11,606 bases of DNA from Bacteroidales bacterium (GTDB lineage: Bacteria; Bacteroidota; Bacteroidia; Bacteroidales; VadinHA17): the NCBI GenBank assembly GCA_012514255.1, contig JAAZAP010000305.1, positions 1 to 11,606 on the forward strand, written 5' to 3'. Below are positions 1-6,658 of the stretch, piece by piece. The notes under the pieces are model-generated. The model was not told the DNA's origin. It did not search any database and was given only the letters and a program-made list of their open reading frames with translations. The translations under genes and the position numbers were made by a program. Within the stretch, counting starts at the first letter, position 1; each line of letters starts with the position of its first letter.

Positions 1-74
1 CTGAAACTGTCTTGTAGCTTAAGGTGTTCACTTTGTACTAAGGTTTTGTTTATTAATGATTTTTTAAAATAAAA

Positions 75-90
75 ACCCCATTTTTGGGGT
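75..90 (-). terminator. Short GC hairpin with a T-rich tail on the minus strand
   Basis: ACCCC (75-79) pairs with GGGGT (86-90) around a six-base loop. Read on the minus strand, the hairpin runs straight into TTTT-A-TTTT (positions 74 down to about 66), the layout of a rho-independent terminator for leftward transcription. Read on the plus strand there is no T tract after it (CTGC follows). No minus-strand gene lies to its right in this window before 8926, so its client is unclear. The stem is only 5 bp, so it may simply be the tail of an AT-rich spacer. Confidence 0.35.
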
Positions 91-114
91 CTGCAAAAAT
101 ACAACATATTTTTA
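83..114 (+). promoter_or_regulatory. Candidate Bacteroidota-type promoter for the 157-6609 cluster
   Basis: TTTG at 83-86 is an exact match to the -33 element described for Bacteroides. TATTTTTA at 107-114 matches the -7 consensus TAnnTTTG except for its last base. The spacer is 20 bases, inside the accepted range. A start site roughly 6-9 bases beyond the -7 box would leave a leader of about 30-40 bases before the ATG at 157. The -7 box lies on the left arm and spacer of the inverted repeat at 100-133, so a repressor binding there could block it. The assignment is inferred from motif and position only. Confidence 0.4.
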
Positions 115-124
115 TTACCGGCAA
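94..124 (-). promoter_or_regulatory. Candidate leftward promoter (exact TAnnTTTG on the minus strand)
   Basis: The minus strand of 94-101 reads TATTTTTG, an exact -7 consensus match. The minus strand of 122-124 reads TTG, a partial -33 element, 20 bases upstream. It would drive a gene to the left of the window. It overlaps both the plus-strand candidate promoter and the inverted repeat, giving a possible divergent, co-regulated arrangement. AT-rich DNA makes chance matches likely, and the hairpin at 75-90 sits just where such a transcript would begin, which weakens the case. Confidence 0.25.
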
Positions 125-133
125 TATGTTGTA
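100..133. repeat. Perfect 11-bp inverted repeat, operator-like
   Basis: TACAACATATT (100-110) is perfectly complementary to AATATGTTGTA (123-133), with a 12-base spacer at 111-122. It lies 24 bases before the start codon of the first gene and overlaps the candidate promoter boxes on both strands. A transcript starting near 120 would not contain the left arm, which favours a DNA-level operator over an RNA hairpin. If transcription begins further upstream, a stem-loop in the leader is also possible, followed by the T-rich stretch at 135-148. Confidence 0.5.
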
Positions 134-156
134 CTTTTAATTTCTTTAATATCCGT

Positions 157-1932
157 ATGTTCAGCAGACGCGTCCATCAGAACATCTATTTGATATGCCT
201 CCTCCTGGCCGCTTTCCTGATGCCCGTCTCGGTCTGGCTCCTCTCAGCAGTATCAATTGCCATGTCAGCAAACTGGCTGCTTGAAGGAGATTACCGCCGC
301 AAATATAGAACTTTTAAATCCAGCCACAGGGCTGTCATCCTCCTGATGCTGTTCGCCATGTATCTTCTATGGCTGCTTAACACGGCTGATCTCATCGGGG
401 CTATCGGTGAGATTAAGGTCAGGTTGCCGTTGTTATTCTTCCCGGTGGTGCTGGGTTCATCTGTGAGACCCGGCCCCCGGACATTACGTCTGGTATTGCT
501 CTCCTTTACCGCCGGATGCATAGTTGCCACGGTGGCCGGCATACTGGCCCTGACCGGGGTGCTGCCGGTGGAGATCAGCAGTCCGCGTGACCTGGCGCTG
601 TTTGTGCCCTCAATAAGACTCTCCATACTGCTCTGTTTTGCCATATTCTCATCATTGTGGTTAATAATGGCGGATCATGCCGGCCTGGCCCTTCACGGCA
701 TTGAGGGAGCCGAACCGGGAGGCGGAGCAGCCTCAGTTGGGGAAAAAAAGACTCTGACGGAGAACACTGTGACCTGTTCCGGCCATGCAGGGGTATCCCG
801 TGGCAGGGAGGCTCGCACTGCCGGTACTGGAATGACTTCACCGGGAAGCGATCTGACCTTTACCGCCATGGTGTGGGATATTTTGAATTCCCGCCGGACC
901 ACTCTTTCAGCAGGTCTGGCCGTGGCGGCCGCAGCCATGTCATGGTTTCTCTTCAGGCTTCTCTCAGTTACAGGCATAATTCTCTTTGTCATTCTGCTTG
1001 TGATTACCGGGATATACATGATTGCTGCCTGCAGGAGATTCCTTGCCGGCATGTTACTGCTGGTTGCAGCTGCCACGATGACGGCAGCAGCGGTCATTCT
1101 GATGCATTCAGCGATACATGCCCAGCACCATCCGGCTAATCCTTCCCTGAATGAGCCGATGAGCACCACAGCTTCCGGCACTGACTACACCCATTACCCG
1201 GAGGAGACGCTCACTGAAAACGGCTACCTGGTCTGGATTAATGTCTGCGAGGAGGAACTGCGCAAGGAGTGGAACGAGAGAAGCGGCATGGATTATGACG
1301 GACCGGATGCGGCAGGCAATGAACTGCGTGTGACGCTCATAAGATATATCACCTTCCTGGGGATGACCAAAGACTCTGCTGCCATGGCAACCCTCACGGA
1401 CATGGATATCTCAGGCATTGAAAAAGGATTTGCCAACCCGCTCTACACAAGGAAAGGCAGTCCGCGTGCAAGGGCCTATGAACTGGCCTGGGAGCTGCAC
1501 CGTGCGTCCAGCGGAGCGAACCCCTCGGGTCACTCTCTCACCCAGCGCCCTGAATTTTACAGGGCGGCGTTTGGTATTATAAAAGAACACCCGTGGTGCG
1601 GTGTCGGGACAGGTGACGTTGCCATGGCTTTCAGTGATGAATATGAATCCAATGCAACACCACTGACAGAGGAGTACCGGCTGAGAGCGCATAACCAGTA
1701 CCTTACCTTCGCAGTTACCTTCGGCATCCCGGGCATGATAGTGGCCGTGGCGCTGATCATGATACCCTGGCTCAGATGCAAGTGCAGGTGGTCATACCTC
1801 TTCCTGCTCTTCATGACGGTTACTCTTGTCACCATGTTTAATGACGATACCTTCAGTTCATTTACCGGAGCGGCATTCTTTTCTTATTTTTACACCCTGT
1901 TAATTGTTACCTGTAACCGTAATGAAACTTAA
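157..1932 (+). CDS. O-antigen ligase/polymerase-like (WaaL/Wzy superfamily) membrane protein
   Basis: This 591-residue polytopic inner-membrane protein probably polymerises lipid-linked surface glycan or transfers it to an acceptor on the periplasmic face. Hydrophobic segments lie at about 10-38, 58-76, 89-101, 110-135, 150-172, 250-268, 270-291, 296-316, 522-538 and 546-585. Between the ninth and tenth is a periplasmic loop of about 200 residues (319-520). It carries the family hallmarks: a Pro-Trp-Cys-Gly-Val-Gly-Thr-Gly turn at 479-486 and the Arg-Ala-His-Asn-Gln-Tyr-Leu motif at 510-516, whose Arg and His are typical of this superfamily. Residues about 173-248 form an unusual Gly/Ala/Thr-rich hydrophilic insert between two membrane segments. 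It is the first gene of the plus-strand cluster and its end overlaps the next gene by 11 bases. The acceptor and the ligase-versus-polymerase role cannot be told from sequence. Confidence 0.8.
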   Translation: MFSRRVHQNIYLICLLLAAFLMPVSVWLLSAVSIAMSANWLLEGDYRRKYRTFKSSHRAVILLMLFAMYLLWLLNTADLIGAIGEIKVRLPLLFFPVVLGSSVRPGPRTLRLVLLSFTAGCIVATVAGILALTGVLPVEISSPRDLALFVPSIRLSILLCFAIFSSLWLIMADHAGLALHGIEGAEPGGGAASVGEKKTLTENTVTCSGHAGVSRGREARTAGTGMTSPGSDLTFTAMVWDILNSRRTTLSAGLAVAAAAMSWFLFRLLSVTGIILFVILLVITGIYMIAACRRFLAGMLLLVAAATMTAAAVILMHSAIHAQHHPANPSLNEPMSTTASGTDYTHYPEETLTENGYLVWINVCEEELRKEWNERSGMDYDGPDAAGNELRVTLIRYITFLGMTKDSAAMATLTDMDISGIEKGFANPLYTRKGSPRARAYELAWELHRASSGANPSGHSLTQRPEFYRAAFGIIKEHPWCGVGTGDVAMAFSDEYESNATPLTEEYRLRAHNQYLTFAVTFGIPGMIVAVALIMIPWLRCKCRWSYLFLLFMTVTLVTMFNDDTFSSFTGAAFFSYFYTLLIVTCNRNET

Positions 1933-2401
1933 ACAAGAAGAGAGAAAATTTCTCGAGATGGCTATCCGTACAGCTGAAGAAAACATGGCCGACGGCGGTG
2001 GTCCTTTTGGTGCAGTGATAGTCAGGAACGGTAAAGTGGTGGCCTGTTCGGGAAACAGGGTTGTGCCGGGACATGATCCTACGGCTCATGCTGAGGTGAT
2101 GGCCATCAGAATGGCAGCCGCGGCTGCAGGTACACATGATCTCAGTGACTGTGTCATATATGCTTCATGTGAGCCGTGTCCCATGTGCCTCGGCGCCATC
2201 TATTGGGCCGGCATAGGACGGGTGGTTTATGCATCTGACAGGCATCGGGCTGCTGCTGCCGGATTCAATGACAAACATATATACGAGGAATTGTCGCTTG
2301 ACAACAGTGACCGCACCATTGCCATGGTCCGGAGCCTCGCGGGGGAGGGCGACAGGATTTTCAGGTTATGGGAGGATCTTCCGGATAAAGTATCGTACTA
2401 A
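1922..2401 (+). CDS. guaD: Guanine deaminase-type nucleoside deaminase
   Basis: A 159-residue cytidine/deoxycytidylate deaminase-fold zinc enzyme, probably hydrolysing guanine to xanthine and ammonia in the cytosol. The zinc and catalytic motif His56-Ala57-Glu58 (in DPTAHAEV) and Pro85-Cys86-x-x-Cys89 (in CEPCPMC) are intact. Length, the GGGPFGAVIV stretch (25-34), the AGFNDKHIY stretch (113-121) and a C-terminal tyrosine all resemble Bacillus subtilis GuaD, where the C-terminal segment closes the partner's active site. tRNA adenosine deaminase (TadA) is the main alternative, but those overall features fit GuaD better. I chose the ATG at 1922; an in-frame TTG at 1904 would add only six residues. 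It overlaps the ligase stop by 11 bases and is followed 10 bases later by the glycosylase, so it is probably co-transcribed. Confidence 0.85.
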   Translation: MKLKQEERKFLEMAIRTAEENMADGGGPFGAVIVRNGKVVACSGNRVVPGHDPTAHAEVMAIRMAAAAAGTHDLSDCVIYASCEPCPMCLGAIYWAGIGRVVYASDRHRAAAAGFNDKHIYEELSLDNSDRTIAMVRSLAGEGDRIFRLWEDLPDKVSY

Positions 2402-2411
2402 AACAACAGTG

Positions 2412-2936
2412 ATGCCCAGGGTTGACCGGACTTTTTTCTTAAACGATGCAGTGACCGTTGCCCGCCAGCTGCCCGGTATGGAGATGGTTGTAAATACCGG
2501 AGACAGGGCCCGACGATACATGATAACCGAGACGGAGGCTTACCTGGGCGACGGCGACAGGGCATGTCACGCCAGCAAGGGCAGGACTGCAAGAACGGAC
2601 CCCATGTTTATGGAAGGAGGCCATCTTTATATTTACTTTGTATACGGCATGCACTGGATGCTGAATGTGGTTACCGGTCCGGCGGATCACCCCCAGGCTG
2701 TGCTGATCAGGGGCGTGTCACACTTTTCAGGGCCGGGACGTGTCACAAGGGGATTGGGCATCGACAGTTCATTCAACCGGGAGGACCTGACATTGTCAGA
2801 CAGGATATGGATTGAGGAGACAGACTTCAGCCCTGAGCTTGCTGCCGGGCCGCGTGTTGGCATAGCATATGCCGGTGAGCCCTGGGTAAGCAAACCGTGG
2901 CGTTTTGTAATAAGGAACGAAAAAGAAAAACAATGA
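2412..2936 (+). CDS. mpg: DNA-3-methyladenine glycosylase, AAG/MPG family
   Basis: A 174-residue base-excision repair enzyme that removes alkylated and deaminated purines (3-methyladenine, and in relatives hypoxanthine) from DNA. Aligned by eye with human AAG, the active site is complete: catalytic Glu42 (human Glu125) in TEAYLG, Tyr44 (Tyr127), His53 (His136), Tyr75 (Tyr159), intercalating Tyr78 (Tyr162), Asn85 (Asn169) and Arg100 (Arg182). The C-terminal RVGIAYAGE...KPWRF stretch is also typical. The ATG at 2412 gives the normal family start (RTFF..DAV.VAR.L); an upstream in-frame ATG at 2229 would add 61 residues encoded inside the deaminase gene and is unlikely. The stop shares ATGA with the next start, so translation is probably coupled. 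Sitting beside a guanine deaminase may be an operon accident rather than a pathway link. Confidence 0.93.
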   Translation: MPRVDRTFFLNDAVTVARQLPGMEMVVNTGDRARRYMITETEAYLGDGDRACHASKGRTARTDPMFMEGGHLYIYFVYGMHWMLNVVTGPADHPQAVLIRGVSHFSGPGRVTRGLGIDSSFNREDLTLSDRIWIEETDFSPELAAGPRVGIAYAGEPWVSKPWRFVIRNEKEKQ

Positions 2937-5900
2937 CAAAAGGATTCAGACTATGGAATAACCTTACGGGGTGGGCAGTGTTTGCCATTTCACTCCTGGT
3001 TTATCTGCTGACCATTGAACCCACTGTCAGCTTCTGGGATTGCGGAGAGTTTATTCTCTGTTCCTACAGGCTGGAGGTGGGACATCCTCCCGGCGCCCCC
3101 TTCTTCCTTCTGCTGGGGCGGTTCTTCACATTATTTGCCGGAGGTGATACCTCGAAAGTGGCAATGATGGTCAACATCCTTTCTGCCTTTGCCAGTGCAT
3201 TTACAATTCTCTTTCTGTTCTGGACCATCACCAGGCTCATTCGCCTGGCCACGGGTGACAACGAGAGCATCAGGGGAGGAAGGGCATTTGCCATCCTCGC
3301 GGCAGGTGTGACAGGAGCGCTGACCTATGCCTTCTCTGATACCTTCTGGTTCTCCGCAGTGGAAGGGGAGGTCTATGCCACCAGCTCACTCTTCACCGCC
3401 GCGGTATTCTGGGCCATGCTCCGCTGGTATGATGAGGCGGATGACCCTCACTCAGGCAGATGGATAATACTTATAGCATACCTCATGGGACTCTCCATCG
3501 GGGTGCACCTGCTTAACCTGCTGGCCCTGCCGGTGATTGTCCTGCTATGGTACTTCAGGAAACATACCCCCACCACCAAGGGGATCATCACTTCCCTCCT
3601 TGCAGGATTCCTTATCCTGGGTGTGCTCAACTTTATCTTTGTCCCCGGGGTGGCAAAGGTAGCAGGCTGGTTCGAGCTCTTCTTCGTTAATACCCTGGGT
3701 ATGCCTTATAACACAGGGCTCTATATCTACCTCGTGATCCTGACAGGGCTGATCGTGACAGGTATATGGTATTCGATGAAAAAGGGAAGAAAAGTGCTCA
3801 ACTTCGTGATGACGGTGATAGCAGTCCTGATGCTGGGTTACTCCTCCTTTGCCCTGATAATAATAAGGGCTAACGCCCATCCGCCAATGAATCAGAATGA
3901 TCCTTCGGATGTCTTTTCATTCATTTATTACATCAACAGGTCCCAATATCCCCGTGCACCATTCCTCTATGGCCATTATTATTCGGCACCGGTGACGGGC
4001 TTAGAGAAGAAAGTGGGCGGATACAACAAGAAAGATGGCCGGTATGAGCCATACTATTTGACCGATTACAGGTATGACAAACGGTTCATGACCCTGTTCC
4101 CCCGCATGTACAGCACAGATCCGGATCATATAAGACAATATGAGTACTGGGGAAAGATCAAGGGCAAAAAGGTCACCATCAGGTCAGGAGGAGGAAGCGA
4201 ACAGGTTGTCATTCCCACTTTCGGGGAGAACCTGCGGTTCTTCTTCCGTTACCAGGTGGGGGTGATGTACATGAGGTACTTCATGTGGAATTTCTCCGGC
4301 AGGCAAAATGATGTTCAGGGCAACGGCAACGTCATGGACGGCAACTGGATATCGGGCATTCCCTTCATTGACAATCCAAGGCTGGGTGATCAGTCGCTCC
4401 TCCCGGAGGAAAACAGGAATAACCCGGCCCGCAATGCCTATTACCTGCTTCCTCTTCTGGCCGGTCTGGCTGGCATATGGTGGCAATACAGGCGTGACGG
4501 GAAGGGGCTGACACTGGTGGTTGTCCTCTTCCTTATGACCGGCCTGGCCATTGTGACATACCTTAACCAGTACCCGAGTCAGCCCAGGGAGAGAGACTAT
4601 GCATATGCAGGCTCATTCTATGCATTCGCCATCTGGATAGGGATGAGTATCATGCTGATCTATGATCTGCTGAGAAGGTTCATGAAAGAGTACCCTGCTG
4701 CTGCCATTCCATCGGCAGTGATCATGGCAGCCGTGCCTCTGCTGATGCTGATCCGCAACTATGATGATCATGACCGCTCTGACAGGTACACGGCAAGGGA
4801 TATTGCATCAAACTACCTGGCCTCCGTGGATCAGAATGCGGTGCTGCTCACCTATGGCGACAATGATTCATTTCCTCTCTGGTACATACAGGATGTGGAG
4901 GGATACCGTACCGATGTACGCGTTGCCAACCTGAGCTACCTGCAGAGCGGTTTTTATATTGAGACAATGAGCAGGAAGGCATTTGAGTCGGATCCGCTGC
5001 CCTTCACTCTTCCTTACGAGAAGTACATTGAAGGGGAGCGAGTGCAGCTGCCCGTTGAGGAGCGGATCAAAGAGCCCACACCCCTGCGAATGGTTATTGA
5101 ATTTGCAGGCTCGGATGACCCGAAGGCCATGATAGATTTCTCCGGCCGTGGTGATTATCTCAATTACATTCCTGTCAATGAGTTCATTGTTGATGTTGAT
5201 TCGGCCCACGTGATTGCCACGGGAGCGGTTAGGCCCTATCATGCCGGCCGGATGCTTAAACCCATGATATGGAAGTTCTCAAACAACATAGCTATCAAGG
5301 ATGACCTTGCAGTGATGGATTTTGTGGCCGGCAACAACTGGGAACGGCCGCTCTATTACTCTGTCACGGTACCTGCCTCCACCTATATAGGGCTCGAAGA
5401 TTTCTTTGTACTGGAGGGTATGGCTTACAGAGTCAGTCCGATCAGCATTGATACCCCGCAGCCCGGAGAGACAGGAATGGTGGATACGCAGGAGATGTAT
5501 GAGAATATGATGACCAACTTCCGGTGGGGTAATGCAGAAAAGGAAGGAGTCTATCTTGATGAGAACAACCGTCGCATGTTTGACGTCTTCCGTCGTCAGT
5601 TTGCCAAACTGGGCAAGGCGCTGGTGGCTGAAGGAGACACGGTGAAAGCAATAGCTGCCATTGAAAAGGGACTGGCTATTGTTCCGCCGGAAAAGATGCC
5701 ATTTGATTATTTCAGCTGTGACCTGGCTGAGGCCCTTGCTATGGCAGGGAAAAAGGAGGAAGCTGAGAAGCTCTTTCGTGAGATAATTGATAACTCACTT
5801 GTTTCGCTGGGTTTTATAGCTGCACTGCCTGACAACAGATCATACGGGCTGGAATTCAATACTTCAGTATCACTGCAGGCACTGTTTGACATCTACAGGA

Positions 5901-5986
5901 ATGCCACCCGGTTCGGCATGACGGAGCTGGCTGAGACAGCCTCTGCCGGGCTTAACCGGTATTATGGAGAAGTGCCTGGACGATGA
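2933..5986 (+). CDS. DUF2723 family GT-C-like membrane protein with long periplasmic tail
   Basis: A 1017-residue protein with a multi-helix N-terminal half and a soluble C-terminal region of about 400 residues. DUF2723 proteins are widespread in Bacteroidota and resemble protein O-mannosyltransferases (GT-C fold, polyprenyl-phosphate sugar donors). The N-terminus shows the first loop EPTVSFWDCGEF (29-40), with Asp36 and Glu39 as candidate catalytic acids, then GHPPGAPFF (50-58). Further family signatures are QYPSQPRERDYAYAG about two-thirds along the membrane part (near 4570-4610) and LTYGDNDSFPLWYIQDVEG (near 4848-4905) opening the periplasmic part. Residues about 885-955 look like a TPR-type helical repeat. 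The ATG at 2933 overlaps the glycosylase stop by 4 bases; an in-frame GTG at 2897 adds 12 charged residues and is less likely. It probably glycosylates an exported protein or lipid; the acceptor is unknown. Confidence 0.88.
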   Translation: MTKGFRLWNNLTGWAVFAISLLVYLLTIEPTVSFWDCGEFILCSYRLEVGHPPGAPFFLLLGRFFTLFAGGDTSKVAMMVNILSAFASAFTILFLFWTITRLIRLATGDNESIRGGRAFAILAAGVTGALTYAFSDTFWFSAVEGEVYATSSLFTAAVFWAMLRWYDEADDPHSGRWIILIAYLMGLSIGVHLLNLLALPVIVLLWYFRKHTPTTKGIITSLLAGFLILGVLNFIFVPGVAKVAGWFELFFVNTLGMPYNTGLYIYLVILTGLIVTGIWYSMKKGRKVLNFVMTVIAVLMLGYSSFALIIIRANAHPPMNQNDPSDVFSFIYYINRSQYPRAPFLYGHYYSAPVTGLEKKVGGYNKKDGRYEPYYLTDYRYDKRFMTLFPRMYSTDPDHIRQYEYWGKIKGKKVTIRSGGGSEQVVIPTFGENLRFFFRYQVGVMYMRYFMWNFSGRQNDVQGNGNVMDGNWISGIPFIDNPRLGDQSLLPEENRNNPARNAYYLLPLLAGLAGIWWQYRRDGKGLTLVVVLFLMTGLAIVTYLNQYPSQPRERDYAYAGSFYAFAIWIGMSIMLIYDLLRRFMKEYPAAAIPSAVIMAAVPLLMLIRNYDDHDRSDRYTARDIASNYLASVDQNAVLLTYGDNDSFPLWYIQDVEGYRTDVRVANLSYLQSGFYIETMSRKAFESDPLPFTLPYEKYIEGERVQLPVEERIKEPTPLRMVIEFAGSDDPKAMIDFSGRGDYLNYIPVNEFIVDVDSAHVIATGAVRPYHAGRMLKPMIWKFSNNIAIKDDLAVMDFVAGNNWERPLYYSVTVPASTYIGLEDFFVLEGMAYRVSPISIDTPQPGETGMVDTQEMYENMMTNFRWGNAEKEGVYLDENNRRMFDVFRRQFAKLGKALVAEGDTVKAIAAIEKGLAIVPPEKMPFDYFSCDLAEALAMAGKKEEAEKLFREIIDNSLVSLGFIAALPDNRSYGLEFNTSVSLQALFDIYRNATRFGMTELAETASAGLNRYYGEVPGR

Positions 5987-6609
5987 TAAGGAATTACCGC
6001 AGGCCATTTCCCGCAGCCATCATCTACCCTGATGCAATCTATACCATCAGGAGCAGCGGACGAAAGCTTTACCTGACCTTTGACGACGGTCCGGACGAGG
6101 AATCCACTCCCCGGATACTTGATATACTCAAATCTCACAAAGTAAGAGCTACCTTCTTCTGTACCGGGAGCCGGGTGAGTGGTGCCCCGGGTCTTTTCGC
6201 CAGGATGGTTGCCGAAGGTCATACAATAGGCAACCATGGCTTCAGCCACCTGAACGGCCTCAAAACCCCCGTTCGAACATATTGTTCTGATGTTTTCAGG
6301 GGGAGGGACATTACCTGCAGCAATCTCTTCAGGCCGCCATACGGCAGGCTGCGCGTCAGACAGTACCGGATCATTGAGCGTACGATGCAGGTTGTGTTCT
6401 GGGATGTGATGCCTTATGACTTTGATCCCGGTATTACGGCCAATGAATCCTATAACATACTTGTGAAAAGGATCAGACCCGGATCAGTCATCGTGCTGCA
6501 TGACAAACCCACGAGCACGGCACTCGAATACCTTGACCGTTTTTTGGAAAAGGCACTTGCTGAGGGTTATTCATTCGGGTTGGTGGACGAATATTCGCGT
6601 CAGGACTGA
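5983..6609 (+). CDS. Polysaccharide deacetylase family protein (NodB domain, CE4)
   Basis: A 208-residue, nearly single-domain metal-dependent deacetylase acting on N- or O-acetylated glycans such as peptidoglycan, chitooligosaccharide or capsule. All five CE4 motifs are visible: TFDDGPD (32-38, catalytic and metal Asp34/Asp35), HTIGNHGFSHL (80-90, metal His85 and His89), RPPYGR (117-122), FWDVMPYDFD (139-148) and VIVLHD (169-174, His173). No signal peptide or anchor is obvious, so its location is uncertain; the protein could be cytosolic, use a non-classical route, or act at the inner face of the membrane. The start ATG overlaps the DUF2723 stop (ATGA), which ties it to glycan assembly. The insert between motifs 2 and 3 is short (about 26 residues), giving a compact domain. 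Confidence 0.92.
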   Translation: MIRNYRRPFPAAIIYPDAIYTIRSSGRKLYLTFDDGPDEESTPRILDILKSHKVRATFFCTGSRVSGAPGLFARMVAEGHTIGNHGFSHLNGLKTPVRTYCSDVFRGRDITCSNLFRPPYGRLRVRQYRIIERTMQVVFWDVMPYDFDPGITANESYNILVKRIRPGSVIVLHDKPTSTALEYLDRFLEKALAEGYSFGLVDEYSRQD

Positions 6610-6628
6610 TTTTTTTCATCCTAAATAC

Positions 6629-6636
6629 TATTTTTG
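6629..6636 (+). promoter_or_regulatory. Candidate -7 box before purD
   Basis: TATTTTTG is an exact match to the Bacteroides -7 consensus TAnnTTTG. No TTTG lies at the right distance upstream; only a run of seven T at 6610-6616 occupies that zone, so the -33 element is weak or absent. The box ends 22 bases before the ATG at 6659, giving a leader of about 15 bases. It supports purD and the gene behind it being transcribed separately from, or in addition to, the upstream cluster. Confidence 0.4.
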
Positions 6637-6658
6637 AATGGGGAAAGAAACCTGTAAC

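Noticed and set aside
693..1181. 162-codon minus-strand open frame opposite the ligase insert
   Set aside because: Product is Arg/Ala/Pro-rich with no domain or signal, lies wholly opposite a convincing gene, and reads as a shadow of its codon use.
1922..2401. tRNA adenosine deaminase (TadA) identity
   Set aside because: The zinc motifs are shared, but the AGFNDKHIY region, overall length and C-terminal tyrosine fit guanine deaminase better.
2229..2411. Upstream start giving a 235-residue DNA glycosylase
   Set aside because: The extra 61 residues are encoded inside the deaminase gene and have no counterpart in AAG proteins; the ATG at 2412 fits the family start.
2897..2932. GTG start for the DUF2723 protein
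   Set aside because: Adds 12 mostly charged residues and removes the neat ATGA coupling; the ATG at 2933 is preferred.
6586..6616. Possible terminator after the deacetylase: GACG/CGTC pairing, then seven T
   Set aside because: The stem is only 4 bp and the T run begins nine bases after it; too weak to call.
6638..6658. Upstream ATG for purD
   Set aside because: It adds MGKETCN before the conserved MNILILGSGGREH start and lies only one base after the -7-like box, probably upstream of the transcript start.
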